DNA of 64,000 nucleotides. It comes from Nonomuraea montanisoli. GTDB lineage: Bacteria > Actinomycetota > Actinomycetes > Streptosporangiales > Streptosporangiaceae. Every line of letters starts with the position of its first letter. Position 1 is the stretch's first letter. Shown in pieces: positions 24,801 to 32,592 of the stretch. The position numbers and the translations under genes are program-made. The stretch is from assembly GCF_013363975.1 (NCBI RefSeq), contig NZ_JABWGN010000008.1, positions 434,001 through 498,000 on the forward strand. The letters run 5' to 3'. A model generated the notes under the pieces. It saw only the letters and a program-made list of their open reading frames with translations. It was not told where the DNA came from and made no database searches.

Positions 24801-26510
24801 GTCGACGGCCGCTGCGCCCCCGGGACGCCTGGCTGCCAGGAGGGGGCGTTCTGCGTCGCCGGGCGCGGCTGTTTCGGCGTCCAGGCGTACGTGGACCTGA
24901 ACGGGCTGCCCGACCGCGTCACCGTGGACCCGGCCAGGAGGGCGGTCACGTTCGACGGCTTCCGGCCGCGGGGCGGCGGCCTCGACGTCTACCTCGCCAG
25001 CTCCGTCCTCGCGCCCGTCCCGGTGCAGGCGCGCGCCACGCTCACCGGCCTGCCGCGCACCGTCACGAGCATGGCGATCGGGCCGTTCGAGGTGGGCGGG
25101 CACGGCGTCGTACGGGCCGCGTACCGGGTGCGCCCGGCCGTGACGCTGGGGTCGCTCACCGTCCACGCGGAGGCGGGCGGCGTGCGCGGGCGGCTGGCCG
25201 TCGATCCGGTGCCCGCGGCGCTGGACGTCCAGGGCACGTACGGGGCGCGTACCCGCGTCCGCGTCACCGACTCGGCGCCGGTCAGGCGGCTCAGCGCCGC
25301 GGTCACCGTGCCGGGGGCGGGCAGCGGCGAGCTGGAGCTCGGCGACGTGCCGGCCGTCTTCGGCCTGGACACCGACGCGTCCGGCGGCGCCCTGCGCGTC
25401 CCCGCCCTCACCTACAAGGCCGTTTCCGCCCCCGGAGCCGGAACGGGCCAGGACGCGGGCGGCAAGACGGGCCGTGCCGCGGCCAAGGGGCTGGCCCCGG
25501 CCAAGGGGCTGACCGCGGGCAAGGCCGCGGGCAAGGGGCTGACCGCGGGCAAGGGGCTGACCGAAAGCAAGAGGCGGCTGATCGCGGGCAAGGGGCTGAC
25601 CGAAAGCAAGAGGCGGCTGATCGCGGGCAAGGGGCTGAACGGCCTCGACGGGCGGCTGGCCGTGGAGGGCGGGCTCGTCGACCCGAGCGGGCGGCTCGGC
25701 GGCGTGGCGCTCTCCGTCACCGACCTGGCCGCCGACACCACCATCCGCCCTGGCCCCGGCGGCCAGGGCGCCGACCTGATGTCCAGGCCCGTGCCCACCG
25801 GACGGCTCGCGGTGCGCGCCGGCCTCACCATCGACCCGGTCGCCCGCCAGCGCCTGGCCGTCGCCAAGGACGTCCCGTACACGACCGGCTTCCTGTCCTA
25901 CCAGGTCAGCGGCGAGTTCGGGCTGGAGCGCAGCGCGGTCCAGGACCTCTCGATCGCGGCGCGCCGCGTGTCGTGGCTGCGGGTGCGGCCGGGCAAGGTC
26001 CCGTTCGGGCTGAAGGCGCCGGCGGCGGTGGGGTACCTCACGCCGGGCTTCGAGGGCGCGTACGGCCGGCTGGACCTCGCGGCCAAGGGCGTGGACCTGC
26101 GGCCCGACGTACGGCTGGACGTGCGCCTGAGCCGCAAGGTCGGCGCCGACGTCTTCCGCGACTCGGTGCGGCTGGGCCGCGCCACCTCCCTCGCGCTGCG
26201 CCGCTACGACCAGCGGATGCGGCGCATCGGCGCCCGGCAGTCGATCAGCGCCGCCGGGGTGCGGCTGGCGTGCCTGACGGTGGACGCCCGGCCGGGGTTC
26301 GCGGAGGGGCGCGAGGGCAACTCCATCACGCTGCGCGGCGCGGACGGGCCGCAGATGGTGTCGCTGCTCGACCCGGGCGGCCAGGTGCCGGACTACGCGG
26401 TGGATCTGCTGACGCACTTCATGTCGCCGTTCCCGGACTCCGGCTGGAAGGTGGCCGGGGTCAAGGCCGGCCACTGCGCCGTCCCCTCCACCCGACCGGA
26501 CGCCCGCTGA
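21885..26510 (+). CDS. Giant secreted repeat protein of unknown function (1541 residues)
   Basis: I do not recognise this family. A Sec signal (about residues 1-35) leads to a beta-rich protein built from degenerate units of about 90-110 residues. A recurring core resembles LDGLPxxVRLExDPAxRRV, for example LDGLPAKVRLETDPAARRV and LNGLPDRVTVDPARRAVTF. A Ca-binding-like DVTGDGVPD loop lies near residue 230. Three low-complexity linkers are Ala/Pro (about 674-700), Gly/Thr (about 906-940) and Gly/Lys (about 1199-1250). A four-Cys patch lies near 975-1000. There is no C-terminal anchor, so it is probably fully secreted. A GGGGGTAAGG site precedes the ATG. Confidence 0.78.
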   Translation: MSRYPRHAFARVLASASLAGAVLTAGSTAAEPASAAEPAGAAVDAAAPHPMRGTVRAAQVSGAARTAHSSASASGAEVRPVPSVRRPAPATVNVPMEPSPALRETGGRPAGPAAPEITVPAGSRLVSEVEREASRQVGAKGPDVRSVLPGTEDARPLTLKNPSAALSRSLADALTGALGGGGGGMAGGSARADGAAVAAPGLTYRLCVESVEVPVSCSAVRPVAVPAMADVTGDGVPDLAADLVPAARPQEGAVGLGFAVRRLPGAAEKPRARVWAEYDGRVSVGFDGLRKGASLSAADRGTFTVDLSGKRVRAEVKRTDPGASAAVVAGLTGRTAVSLTQTPVTGSLTVDATLGTPALEMSASAPARVDAVAVDGGRYVRAVLDRMPTRARVELARRDGSARVRFSGSSPAGRAELRSYAYRDGRLSRAMSAKLRDVPPALTASYETDQGRHALEVTSGGGRAGSAELVCFDRAAAETVLRAELDGLPAKVRLETDPAARRVTETSASAIGRLAVVLQRGGGAVSSPRGGHVTMIKDGAALGVSALVSGVSGLDVTYGATPRASLKGAPGRSFVAAASLDGTRLARVELSNTPGDVDVTLAPAARKAVYRGSGVIREARVAYTDLKQGPTLDATVFGTRGEVAASWTLGERSEVEVTGGSRLPRVRLYAARGPAAPAAPAAPAAAAPAATAAAAPGAPASVTVGDGGKGDDVRAEIAGAGRRVRLVADTADRTLTWTSDRSVGSVAALARAKVDGRYVRASARVTGVPARFDASWAPGAYRFRGLSGPVRSAELAFSNHDGVRVPTGPHLAAHYDEATGDLDASVRVTGLRTVDFTTEEAGFTAGLGAARQRLALDADVTRGDLRFGLLGHVGPLPGRLSVTSANGVITYTGGPADSREGAGGAQPGTETGTRTGTGTGTRAGTGARAGTGAETGQGVGAGLDLRARAWAGKVGALRGMAAAPAVSGGVSLVDGRCAPGTPGCQEGAFCVAGRGCFGVQAYVDLNGLPDRVTVDPARRAVTFDGFRPRGGGLDVYLASSVLAPVPVQARATLTGLPRTVTSMAIGPFEVGGHGVVRAAYRVRPAVTLGSLTVHAEAGGVRGRLAVDPVPAALDVQGTYGARTRVRVTDSAPVRRLSAAVTVPGAGSGELELGDVPAVFGLDTDASGGALRVPALTYKAVSAPGAGTGQDAGGKTGRAAAKGLAPAKGLTAGKAAGKGLTAGKGLTESKRRLIAGKGLTESKRRLIAGKGLNGLDGRLAVEGGLVDPSGRLGGVALSVTDLAADTTIRPGPGGQGADLMSRPVPTGRLAVRAGLTIDPVARQRLAVAKDVPYTTGFLSYQVSGEFGLERSAVQDLSIAARRVSWLRVRPGKVPFGLKAPAAVGYLTPGFEGAYGRLDLAAKGVDLRPDVRLDVRLSRKVGADVFRDSVRLGRATSLALRRYDQRMRRIGARQSISAAGVRLACLTVDARPGFAEGREGNSITLRGADGPQMVSLLDPGGQVPDYAVDLLTHFMSPFPDSGWKVAGVKAGHCAVPSTRPDAR
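25553..25630. repeat. 39-bp perfect tandem duplication in the giant gene
   Basis: Two identical 39-bp copies (25553-25591, 25592-25630) encode LTESKRRLIAGKG twice. Shorter related GKGLTAGK-type units precede them from about 25480. The reading frame is preserved. Confidence 0.92.
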
Positions 26511-26564
26511 CCGTTGTCCCCGGCCGCACGCGAGGCAGATGCACATGACGGCTCGGTGACGGCT

Positions 26565-26657
26565 CGGTGAGGGAGCAGGTCAGGCGCGGGTGGCGGACTC
26601 GGTGAGGGAGCGGGTCAGGCGCGGGTGGCGGACTCGGTGAGGGAGCGGGTCAGGCGG
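26565..26657. repeat. 35-bp tandem repeat crossing the marR stop codon
   Basis: Full copies at 26581-26615 and 26616-26650, with partial copies on both sides. Core GGCGGACTCGGTGAGGGAGC. On the minus strand it encodes the C-terminal LTESATRA of the MarR protein, and the duplicate lies just after the stop at 26615-26617. Confidence 0.92.
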
Positions 26658-27055
26658 CCCAGGGTCCGGTGCAGGTCGGCCAGTTCGTCCGGCCCCATCC
26701 CCGACGCCTCCATGATGCGCCGGGGCAGCGGCTCGGCCCGCGCCCGCAGCAGCGCGCCCTCGGGCGTGAGCCGCACCAGCACCGACCGCTCGTCGCCCGG
26801 GTCGCGCTCGCGGCGCACGACCCCGGCCGCCTCCAGGCGCTTGAGCAGCGGCGACAGCGTGCCGGAGTCGAGCCGCAGCGCCACGCCGAGGTCCTTGACC
26901 GAGACCTGGCCCCGCTCCCACAGCACGAGCATCACGAGGTACTGCGGGTACGTCAGCCCCAGCGCCGCCAGCTCCCGCCGGTAGACCGCGTCGAGGGCGC
27001 GCGAGGCGGCGTGCACGGCGAAGCACACCTGGTCGTCGAGGCGGAGAGCGTCCAT
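26615..27055 (-). CDS. ohrR: MarR family organic-peroxide regulator (OhrR)
   Basis: A 146-residue winged-helix repressor. The N-terminal LDDQVCFAVHAASRA matches the OhrR redox-sensing helix; Cys11 is the expected peroxide sensor. The DNA-binding part carries VKDLGVALRLDSGTLSPLLKRL and DPGDERSVLVRLT. I start at the ATG at 27055, where the family begins; the open frame reaches 27100 inside the operator. It is divergent from ohr, the classic arrangement. Oxidation of Cys11 should release the operator and induce ohr. Confidence 0.92.
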   Translation of the reverse strand: MDALRLDDQVCFAVHAASRALDAVYRRELAALGLTYPQYLVMLVLWERGQVSVKDLGVALRLDSGTLSPLLKRLEAAGVVRRERDPGDERSVLVRLTPEGALLRARAEPLPRRIMEASGMGPDELADLHRTLGRLTRSLTESATRA

Positions 27056-27073
27056 GCCCCCATCGTAGCCGAT

Positions 27074-27121
27074 TTGACGGGCATCAATTGAGTTGTGCAC
27101 AATCGAGTTGCACCCAATCGA
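27074..27121. promoter_or_regulatory. OhrR operator/promoter region with three 15-bp-spaced repeats
   Basis: CAAT(T/C)GA occurs at 27085, 27100 and 27115, exactly 15 bp apart, and TTGTGCACAA (27093-27102) is a perfect palindrome. TTGACG (27074-27079) and CACAAT (27098-27103), 18 bp apart, form a plausible promoter for ohr, overlapped by the palindrome. Confidence 0.65.
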
Positions 27122-27135
27122 TAAGGAGCGCAGCC

Positions 27136-27546
<411 letters not shown>

Positions 27547-27549
<3 letters not shown>

Positions 27550-27581
27550 CCCGGCGACGGCGGAGCGGGGTGGCCGGGTCA
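27547..27581. terminator. Hairpin whose arms contain both convergent stop codons
   Basis: TGACCCGGC (27547-27555) pairs with GCCGGGTCA (27573-27581), a 9-bp stem with a 17-base loop. The left arm starts with the TGA of ohr; the right arm ends with the stop codon of the minus-strand gene. Confidence 0.6.
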
Positions 27582-27854
27582 GGTCAGGGCGTCGCCTAGC
27601 CGGATGACGGTCAGGCCTGGCCGGCGCACCAGCTCGCGCACCGTCCAGATCTCCTCGTCGACCACCGTCCCGTCCAGCCGCATCCGGGCGCCCACCCGCA
27701 GCACCGGCCGTCCCGAGTCGTCGCGCGCGAGCCGCGCCCGCGCCTCGGTGTCGTCCGTGAACAGCAGCAGGAAGTCGCTCGGGTCAACGGGCGCCTCCAT
27801 GGCCAGGCCGGGACGGAGGCGGGGGTGCGCGATCCTCACCAGGTGATCGTTCAT
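27579..27854 (-). CDS. Small hypothetical protein (91 residues)
   Basis: An unrecognised 91-residue soluble protein (MNDHLVRIAHPRLRPGLAME at the start). It has a mix of acidic and basic residues, no signal peptide and no cysteine. The ATG at 27854 has a GGGGGA site immediately upstream. The minus frame stays open far beyond (to 28937) because it is antisense to the hydrolase gene; only the 91-residue part lies outside that gene. It is convergent with ohr. Confidence 0.6.
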   Translation of the reverse strand: MNDHLVRIAHPRLRPGLAMEAPVDPSDFLLLFTDDTEARARLARDDSGRPVLRVGARMRLDGTVVDEEIWTVRELVRRPGLTVIRLGDALT

Positions 27855-27977
27855 TCCCCCGCACCTACCCGGGAAGCGCCCGGGAAAGCTTCCCCGCCTA
27901 CGGGATAGCGCTTGCCTGGTCAGATGCGGTGAAATGGCTCCACCCCTGTCCCCGGGTTCCCCAGGTTGGAGATCTTC

Positions 27978-28958
27978 GTGGCCCTGTTCGACCTGCCGCT
28001 TGAGCAGCTCCGCACGTACCGTCCCGAGCGTGACGAGCCCGCCGACTTCGCGGACTTCTGGACGCGCACGCTGGAGGAGGCGCGGGGCTTCGACCTCGCG
28101 CCGGAGTTCACGCGCTACGACCTGCCGTTCGCCTCCGTGGACGTGTACGACGTGTCGTTCGCCGGCTGGGGCGGTCACCGGATCAGCGGCTGGTTCATCA
28201 CCCCGCGTGACGCCGAGGGCCCGATCCCCTGCGTGATGCACTACATCGGCTACAGCGGCGGACGTGGCTTCCCGCACGACCACCTGATGTGGCCGGCCGC
28301 CGGGTACGCCGTGCTCGTCATGGAGACCCGCGGCCACGGCGGCGCCAGCGTCGGGCATCCGGGCGCCACCGGCGACCCCCACGGCGCCACGCACCCGCAC
28401 GCCCCCGGCATGATGACCAAGGGCATCCTCGACCCGGAGGAGTACTACTACCGGCGGGTCTTCACCGACGCCGTGCGCGCCGTCGAGGTGGCCGCCACGC
28501 ACCCGGCCGTGGACGAGAACCGGATCATCGTCTCGGGCGGCAGCCAGGGCGGCGGCATCGCGCAGGCCACCGCCGCCCTGTGCCCGTCGGTCGCGGGGGC
28601 GCTCATCGACGTGCCGTTCCTGACGCACTTCCGCCGGGCCGTCGAGATCACCGATCGCGACCCGTACCAGGAGATCGTGCGCTTCCTCGCCACCCGCCGC
28701 GGCGACGAGGAGCAGGTCTTCCGCACCCTGGCCTACTTCGACGGCCTCCACTTCGCCGCCCGCGGCCAGGTCCCCGTCCTGTACTCGGTGGCGCTGATGG
28801 ACGACGTCTGCCCGCCGTCCACGGTCTTCGCCGCCTACAACCACTGGCAGGGCCCCAAGGAGATCACGGTCTGGCCGTGGAACGGGCACGAGGGCGGCCA
28901 GGGCTTCCAGCGCGAGGAGCAGCTCCGGTACGTCCACAAGCTGCTCTCCGACGCCTGA
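27978..28958 (+). CDS. Acetyl xylan esterase / cephalosporin-C deacetylase family hydrolase
   Basis: A 326-residue alpha/beta hydrolase of the AXE1 family, which removes acetyl groups from xylan or other sugars and from some antibiotics. The nucleophile is Ser189 in SGGSQGG, the acid is Asp275 or Asp276 in MDDVCPP, and the base is His304 in WNGHEGG. The early FADFWTRTLEEAR motif is diagnostic. I choose the GTG at 27978 with GGAG six bases before it, over the TTG at 27966. No signal peptide, so it is cytoplasmic. Confidence 0.9.
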   Translation: MALFDLPLEQLRTYRPERDEPADFADFWTRTLEEARGFDLAPEFTRYDLPFASVDVYDVSFAGWGGHRISGWFITPRDAEGPIPCVMHYIGYSGGRGFPHDHLMWPAAGYAVLVMETRGHGGASVGHPGATGDPHGATHPHAPGMMTKGILDPEEYYYRRVFTDAVRAVEVAATHPAVDENRIIVSGGSQGGGIAQATAALCPSVAGALIDVPFLTHFRRAVEITDRDPYQEIVRFLATRRGDEEQVFRTLAYFDGLHFAARGQVPVLYSVALMDDVCPPSTVFAAYNHWQGPKEITVWPWNGHEGGQGFQREEQLRYVHKLLSDA

Positions 28959-28997
28959 CCCGTCCGCTCGCCCCTCACTCCTGGCGCCGGAACGCCG

Positions 28998-29029
28998 CCG
29001 GCCCGGTACGGATGAACGTACCGGGCCGG
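28998..29029. terminator. Bidirectional terminator hairpin
   Basis: CCGGCCCGGTACG (28998-29010) and CGTACCGGGCCGG (29017-29029), a perfect 13-bp stem with a 6-base loop, between the convergent esterase and HesB-like genes. No U-tract, as is common in high-GC actinomycetes. Confidence 0.8.
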
Positions 29030-29064
29030 TGGGCGGGTCCGGGCGCGGCCGGACCGGTGAGAGG

Positions 29065-29358
29065 TCAGGTGGTGGCGGACTGGTCGGTCACCAGGAACGA
29101 CACGGCGCCCTTCTCGTCGGCCCCCGCGTCCAGCGACTTGTCGTCGAGCACGGTCGCCGCGACCGGGTCGAGATAGACGCGCGCCCCCTGCTCCTCGACG
29201 ACGGCGTCGGTCGGCTCCGGCTGGCTGGCCAGCGAAAGGGTGAGCGTGCCCGTGTCCTGCCCCTGCGACGCGATGCGGACGCCGCTCTGCGACGGCTCCG
29301 GCGCGGACGCCGTGAGGTCGCGGATGGCCTGGGCAGCGTTTTCTGTCAGGGTGAGCAC
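29065..29358 (-). CDS. HesB/IscA-like fold protein lacking cysteines
   Basis: A 97-residue protein beginning VLTLTENAAQAIRDLTAS, the start typical of A-type iron-sulfur carrier relatives annotated as HesB or adhesin in actinobacteria. True IscA/HesB proteins bind iron-sulfur through a C-terminal CxC and an upstream Cys; this protein has no cysteine at all, so cluster transfer by that mechanism is excluded. The GTG at 29358 has an AGGAGG site. Function unknown. Confidence 0.8.
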   Translation of the reverse strand: MLTLTENAAQAIRDLTASAPEPSQSGVRIASQGQDTGTLTLSLASQPEPTDAVVEEQGARVYLDPVAATVLDDKSLDAGADEKGAVSFLVTDQSATT

Positions 29359-29471
29359 TAGGCCCCTCCTCGTGGTTGACGTGCAGGAATGTCCTGCCAT
29401 GCCCGGTTGTCGTGCCCTCAACCCTCCTTTCTCATGATTTTTCAGGATCAGGGGGGCGAGCTGGTGTTAGG

Positions 29472-29500
29472 CTATGACCCAATATCCGATCCGGTCATAG
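29472..29500. promoter_or_regulatory. TetR operator CTATGACC-N13-GGTCATAG
   Basis: A perfect 8-bp-arm dyad ending nine bases before the TetR ATG at 29510. The likely role is self-repression of the TetR-DUF6653 pair. Confidence 0.7.
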
Positions 29501-29509
29501 GTGGTCAGT

Positions 29510-30106
29510 ATGGCTGTGGCGTTCACCGCCGAGGACAGGGAGCGCATCACCGCCTCCCTCCTCGACACCGCCGAGGAGCTCTTCGCGACCCAGGGGCTGA
29601 AGAAGACGTCGCTGGAGGAGCTCGTCGCGCCCTCCGGCATCGCCAAGGGCAGCTTCTACGCGTTCTACGACTCGAAGGAGGCCCTCTACAAGGACGTGAT
29701 GATCCGCAGGGCGCCCCTGGTCGGCAGGCGGCTGGCGGAGGCGTTGAGCAGACCGCCCAGCACGGAGGCGCTGGCCGCGCTCATGCGGGCGGCGACCGAG
29801 GTGCTGACCGGCGACCCGTTCTACCGGCGCCTGCTCACCCACCCCGACGAGCTGCAGGCGGTCGCCCGCCGGGTGGGGCCCGAGGAGATCGCCCGCGTCA
29901 CCCCGCACCTGGTGCAGCCGCTGATCCGCTACTTCGCCCAGGGCCAGGCCGACGGCGTGATCATTCCCGGTGTGCCGCCCGAGATCCTCGTGGGCGTCGT
30001 CCGCACGGCCGGGCTCGTCGTGCTGAACCGCGACCGGTTCGGCGCCGACCACGAGCAGGTGCTGGACGCCACCATCGACGCGCTGGCGAGGGGGCTCACC
30101 GCATGA
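29510..30106 (+). CDS. TetR/AcrR family transcriptional regulator
   Basis: A 198-residue TetR protein with LFATQGLKKTSLEELVAPSG and the recognition segment IAKGSFYAFYDSKEALYKDV. The ligand half is about residues 75-198. The ATG at 29510 follows an AGGTGG-like site; a GTG nine bases earlier is also in frame. Its stop overlaps the next ATG by four bases (ATGA at 30103-30106), so the two are co-translated. The pair may be a sensor with a membrane partner. Confidence 0.88.
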   Translation: MAVAFTAEDRERITASLLDTAEELFATQGLKKTSLEELVAPSGIAKGSFYAFYDSKEALYKDVMIRRAPLVGRRLAEALSRPPSTEALAALMRAATEVLTGDPFYRRLLTHPDELQAVARRVGPEEIARVTPHLVQPLIRYFAQGQADGVIIPGVPPEILVGVVRTAGLVVLNRDRFGADHEQVLDATIDALARGLTA

Positions 30107-30582
30107 GCGTGCTGAAGAGATACGCCACGGCCGCCGGCATGACCGACGAGGCGTGGAGACGCCACGCCAACCCGTGGAGCGTCTGGACCAGGTTCGCGGC
30201 CATCCCGCTCATGATCCTGGCCGTCTGGAGCCGGGCGTGGGTCGGCTGGTGGTGCCTGGCCGGGGTGGCGCTGGTCGTCGTGTGGCTGGCGGCCAACCCG
30301 CACGTCTTCCCGGCCGTCGAGCGGGCCGAGAGCTGGGCCGCCAAGGGCATCTACGGCGAGAAGCTGTGGCTGTACGACAGGTCGCTCGTCGACGGCGACC
30401 ACCGGAGGGTGCAGCGGCTGCTGGTCGCCGTCGGCGTCACCGGTTTCGCCCTGCTGATCTGGGGACTGGTGGCGCTGGAGGTCTGGCCGACCGTCTTCGG
30501 GGCCACGCTGGTGGTGCTCGGCCAGCTCTGGCGCATCGACCGCCTCGGCCAGCTCTACGAGCGGCACCGCGCCGCCGGCTGA
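30103..30582 (+). CDS. DUF6653-like small membrane protein
   Basis: A 159-residue protein with four hydrophobic segments (about residues 29-44, 46-64, 106-122 and 124-138) between polar ends. An early AWRRHANPWSVWTRF motif matches a family of unknown function (DUF6653). It is co-translated with the upstream TetR gene. It converges on the permease gene with 15 bases between them. Confidence 0.78.
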   Translation: MSVLKRYATAAGMTDEAWRRHANPWSVWTRFAAIPLMILAVWSRAWVGWWCLAGVALVVVWLAANPHVFPAVERAESWAAKGIYGEKLWLYDRSLVDGDHRRVQRLLVAVGVTGFALLIWGLVALEVWPTVFGATLVVLGQLWRIDRLGQLYERHRAAG

Positions 30583-30597
30583 CCGGACCGCCGGGCG

Positions 30598-31890
30598 TCA
30601 GAGCAGGTAGCGCAGCCACAGGTACGGCGTCGCCAGCGCGACCGTGGTGACCGTCACGATCAGGCCGTACCGGGTGAACCCCCAGAAGCTGATCCGCGTC
30701 CCGTTGCGGGCGGCGATGCCGATCACCACCACGTTGGCCGCCGCGCCGACGGCCGTCGCGTTGCCGCCGAGGTCGGCGCCGAGCGCGAGCGCCCACCACA
30801 GCGCCCGCGCCTGGTCGCCGCCCCCGGCGGCATGCACGAGCTGCTCGACGATGGGGCTCATGGTGGCGACGTACGGGATGTTGTCCACGATGGCCGACAG
30901 CCCGGCCGAGCCCCACAGCATCGCCATCACGGTGGCCTCCGGCCGTCCCTCGGCCGCCCCGGCCGCCGCCCGCGCCACCTCCCCGATGACCCCGGTGTGG
31001 ACCAGCGCGCCGACCATGACGAACAACCCGGCGAAGAACACCAGCGTCGGCCACTCGACCTCGGCGATCGCCTCCTCCGTGGTGATCTCCGTGAGCGCGA
31101 CCAGCGCCCCGGCGCCCAGCAGCGCCACCACCGAGGGCTCGTAGTGCAGCACCGGGTGCAGCACGAACGCCGCCATGACCAGCGCGAGCACGGTCAGGCT
31201 CTGCCACAGCAGCCGCCGGTCGGCGATGGCCTCCCGCTCGTTCAGCGCCATGATCTCGGCGGCCCGGTCGGGGTCGTACCGGAACGCGTCGCGGAACAGC
31301 ACCCGGCACAGCAGTGCGAACACCGCCACCAGCACCACGACCAGCGGCGTCAGGTGCAGGAGGAAGTCGTTGAAGGTCAGGCCGGCCCGGCTGGCGATGA
31401 TGATGTTCGGCGGGTCGCCGACGAGCGTGGCGGTGCCGCCGATGTTGGAGGCCATGGCCTCGGCGATGAGGTACGGCGCCACCGGCAGCGCCAGCCGCTC
31501 GCACACCAGGAACGTCACGGGCGCGACGAGCAGCACGGTCGTCACGTTGTCGAGCAGCGCCGACGCCGACGCGGTGATCACCACGAGCAGCACCATGAGC
31601 CGGTACGGCCGGCCCCGGGCACGCTTGGCGGCCCAGATGGCGAGGTACTCGAACACGCCGGTGCGCTTCAGCACTCCCACGATGATCATCATGCCGAGCA
31701 GCAGGAAGACGACGTTCCAGTCGATGCCGGTGCGCTCGGAGAAGAACGCCGGCCCGGCGGCGGTGGCGTGGATCACCAGCATGACCGCCGCCCCGCCCAG
31801 CGCGGCGGCGACGCGGTGCACCCTCTCCGTCGCGATCAGCGCGTACGCCCCGAGGAAGGCGGCGACCGCCAGCCACGCGGTGAGCGTCAC
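30598..31890 (-). CDS. ArsB/NhaD/SLC13-type ion transporter permease
   Basis: A 430-residue integral membrane protein with about 11-12 membrane segments. It resembles the ion transporter superfamily that includes ArsB, NhaD and CitT-like carriers. Signature elements are ALLDNVTTVLLVAPVTF, SNIGGTATLVGDPPNIIIAS (20 residues) and a second half repeat with VDNIPYVATMSPI. The transported ion (arsenite, Na+ or a dicarboxylate) cannot be chosen. The GTG at 31890 lies just after the duplicated tail of the upstream CBS gene, so the two are probably one operon. Confidence 0.88.
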   Translation of the reverse strand: MTLTAWLAVAAFLGAYALIATERVHRVAAALGGAAVMLVIHATAAGPAFFSERTGIDWNVVFLLLGMMIIVGVLKRTGVFEYLAIWAAKRARGRPYRLMVLLVVITASASALLDNVTTVLLVAPVTFLVCERLALPVAPYLIAEAMASNIGGTATLVGDPPNIIIASRAGLTFNDFLLHLTPLVVVLVAVFALLCRVLFRDAFRYDPDRAAEIMALNEREAIADRRLLWQSLTVLALVMAAFVLHPVLHYEPSVVALLGAGALVALTEITTEEAIAEVEWPTLVFFAGLFVMVGALVHTGVIGEVARAAAGAAEGRPEATVMAMLWGSAGLSAIVDNIPYVATMSPIVEQLVHAAGGGDQARALWWALALGADLGGNATAVGAAANVVVIGIAARNGTRISFWGFTRYGLIVTVTTVALATPYLWLRYLL

Positions 31891-31966
31891 TGCTCGACCA
31901 GCCAGTTCATCAGCGCCTGGAGCGTCACTGCTCGACCAGCCGGTCCACCAGCGCCTGGAGCGTCAC
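31883..31966. repeat. 38-bp tandem duplication of the CBS gene 3' end
   Basis: Copies start at 31883 and 31921, with a shared AGCGTCAC block again at 31959. The extra copy lies between the CBS stop (31925-31927) and the permease GTG (31890), and repeats the last 11 codons and stop of the CBS gene. TGACGCTC, present at each junction, is the likely recombination microhomology. Confidence 0.9.
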
Positions 31967-32368
31967 GGCGCCCCGCAGCCCGCCGGCGTCGACGACGGCC
32001 ACGAGCGGGCTGTGGGTGCGCGCCATGAGCGCGGCCAGCTCCAGCACCGTCGCGTCCGGGTCGGTCACGGGCAGCTCCCGTGGGCGGGGCGGCATCGCCT
32101 CGCGTACCGTACGGCCGGAGATCGAGCGCATGAACACGTCGGCGTGCGCCTCGTCCACCACCCGCGCCAGCGCCGGATCGTCGAGGCAGTAGCCCGGCAC
32201 GGCCAGCCGCAGCACCTGGGTGCCGGGCAGGATCCCGGCCGGGAGACCGTGCTCGTCCACCACGATCAGGCCCGGCAGGTCGTGGTCGGCCAGCAGCCGG
32301 GCGGCGTCGGCCACCGGGGTGTCGAGGCCCACGGTGGGGAAGTCGGCGACGAGGTCACGGGCACGCAT
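31925..32368 (-). CDS. CBS domain-containing protein
   Basis: A 147-residue cytoplasmic protein made of two CBS motifs (about residues 1-60 and 80-147; MRARDLVADFPTVGLDTPV and VREAMPPRPRELPVTDPDA). CBS pairs bind adenine nucleotides and gate channels or enzymes. It lies immediately upstream of the ArsB/NhaD-type permease, which it may regulate. Its 3' end has been tandemly duplicated. Confidence 0.88.
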   Translation of the reverse strand: MRARDLVADFPTVGLDTPVADAARLLADHDLPGLIVVDEHGLPAGILPGTQVLRLAVPGYCLDDPALARVVDEAHADVFMRSISGRTVREAMPPRPRELPVTDPDATVLELAALMARTHSPLVAVVDAGGLRGAVTLQALVDRLVEQ

Positions 32369-32592
32369 GGGGCTCTCCGGGGCATGACGACAGGACCGCC
32401 GACCAGCCTTCCCGGCACACCGTGGATCAACCTACCGTCCCGCATCCATGATCAGAAGTGGGCGTCGCGGGTGGGGCGGCGGTTGGACCCTCACGCCGCG
32501 TGAGGCCGTAACGTCGCCCACGGCGCGATCGCCGGGTCGTCAAGACGGCGCGGTGAGGGAATGTCGTGTCGTGGTGACGGGAGGAGGGGGCG

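Noticed and set aside
20424..26546. A 2040-codon open frame on the minus strand, antisense to the protease and giant gene
   Set aside because: It overlaps two well supported genes on the other strand. High GC at third codon positions leaves the opposite frame free of stops, and its translation is low-complexity Arg/Gly/Pro/His with no domain.
22706..26548. A 1280-codon plus-strand frame inside the giant gene
   Set aside because: Same strand but a shifted frame of the giant gene, with Arg/Gly/Ala-rich low-complexity translation. The signal peptide and repeat motifs are in the other frame.
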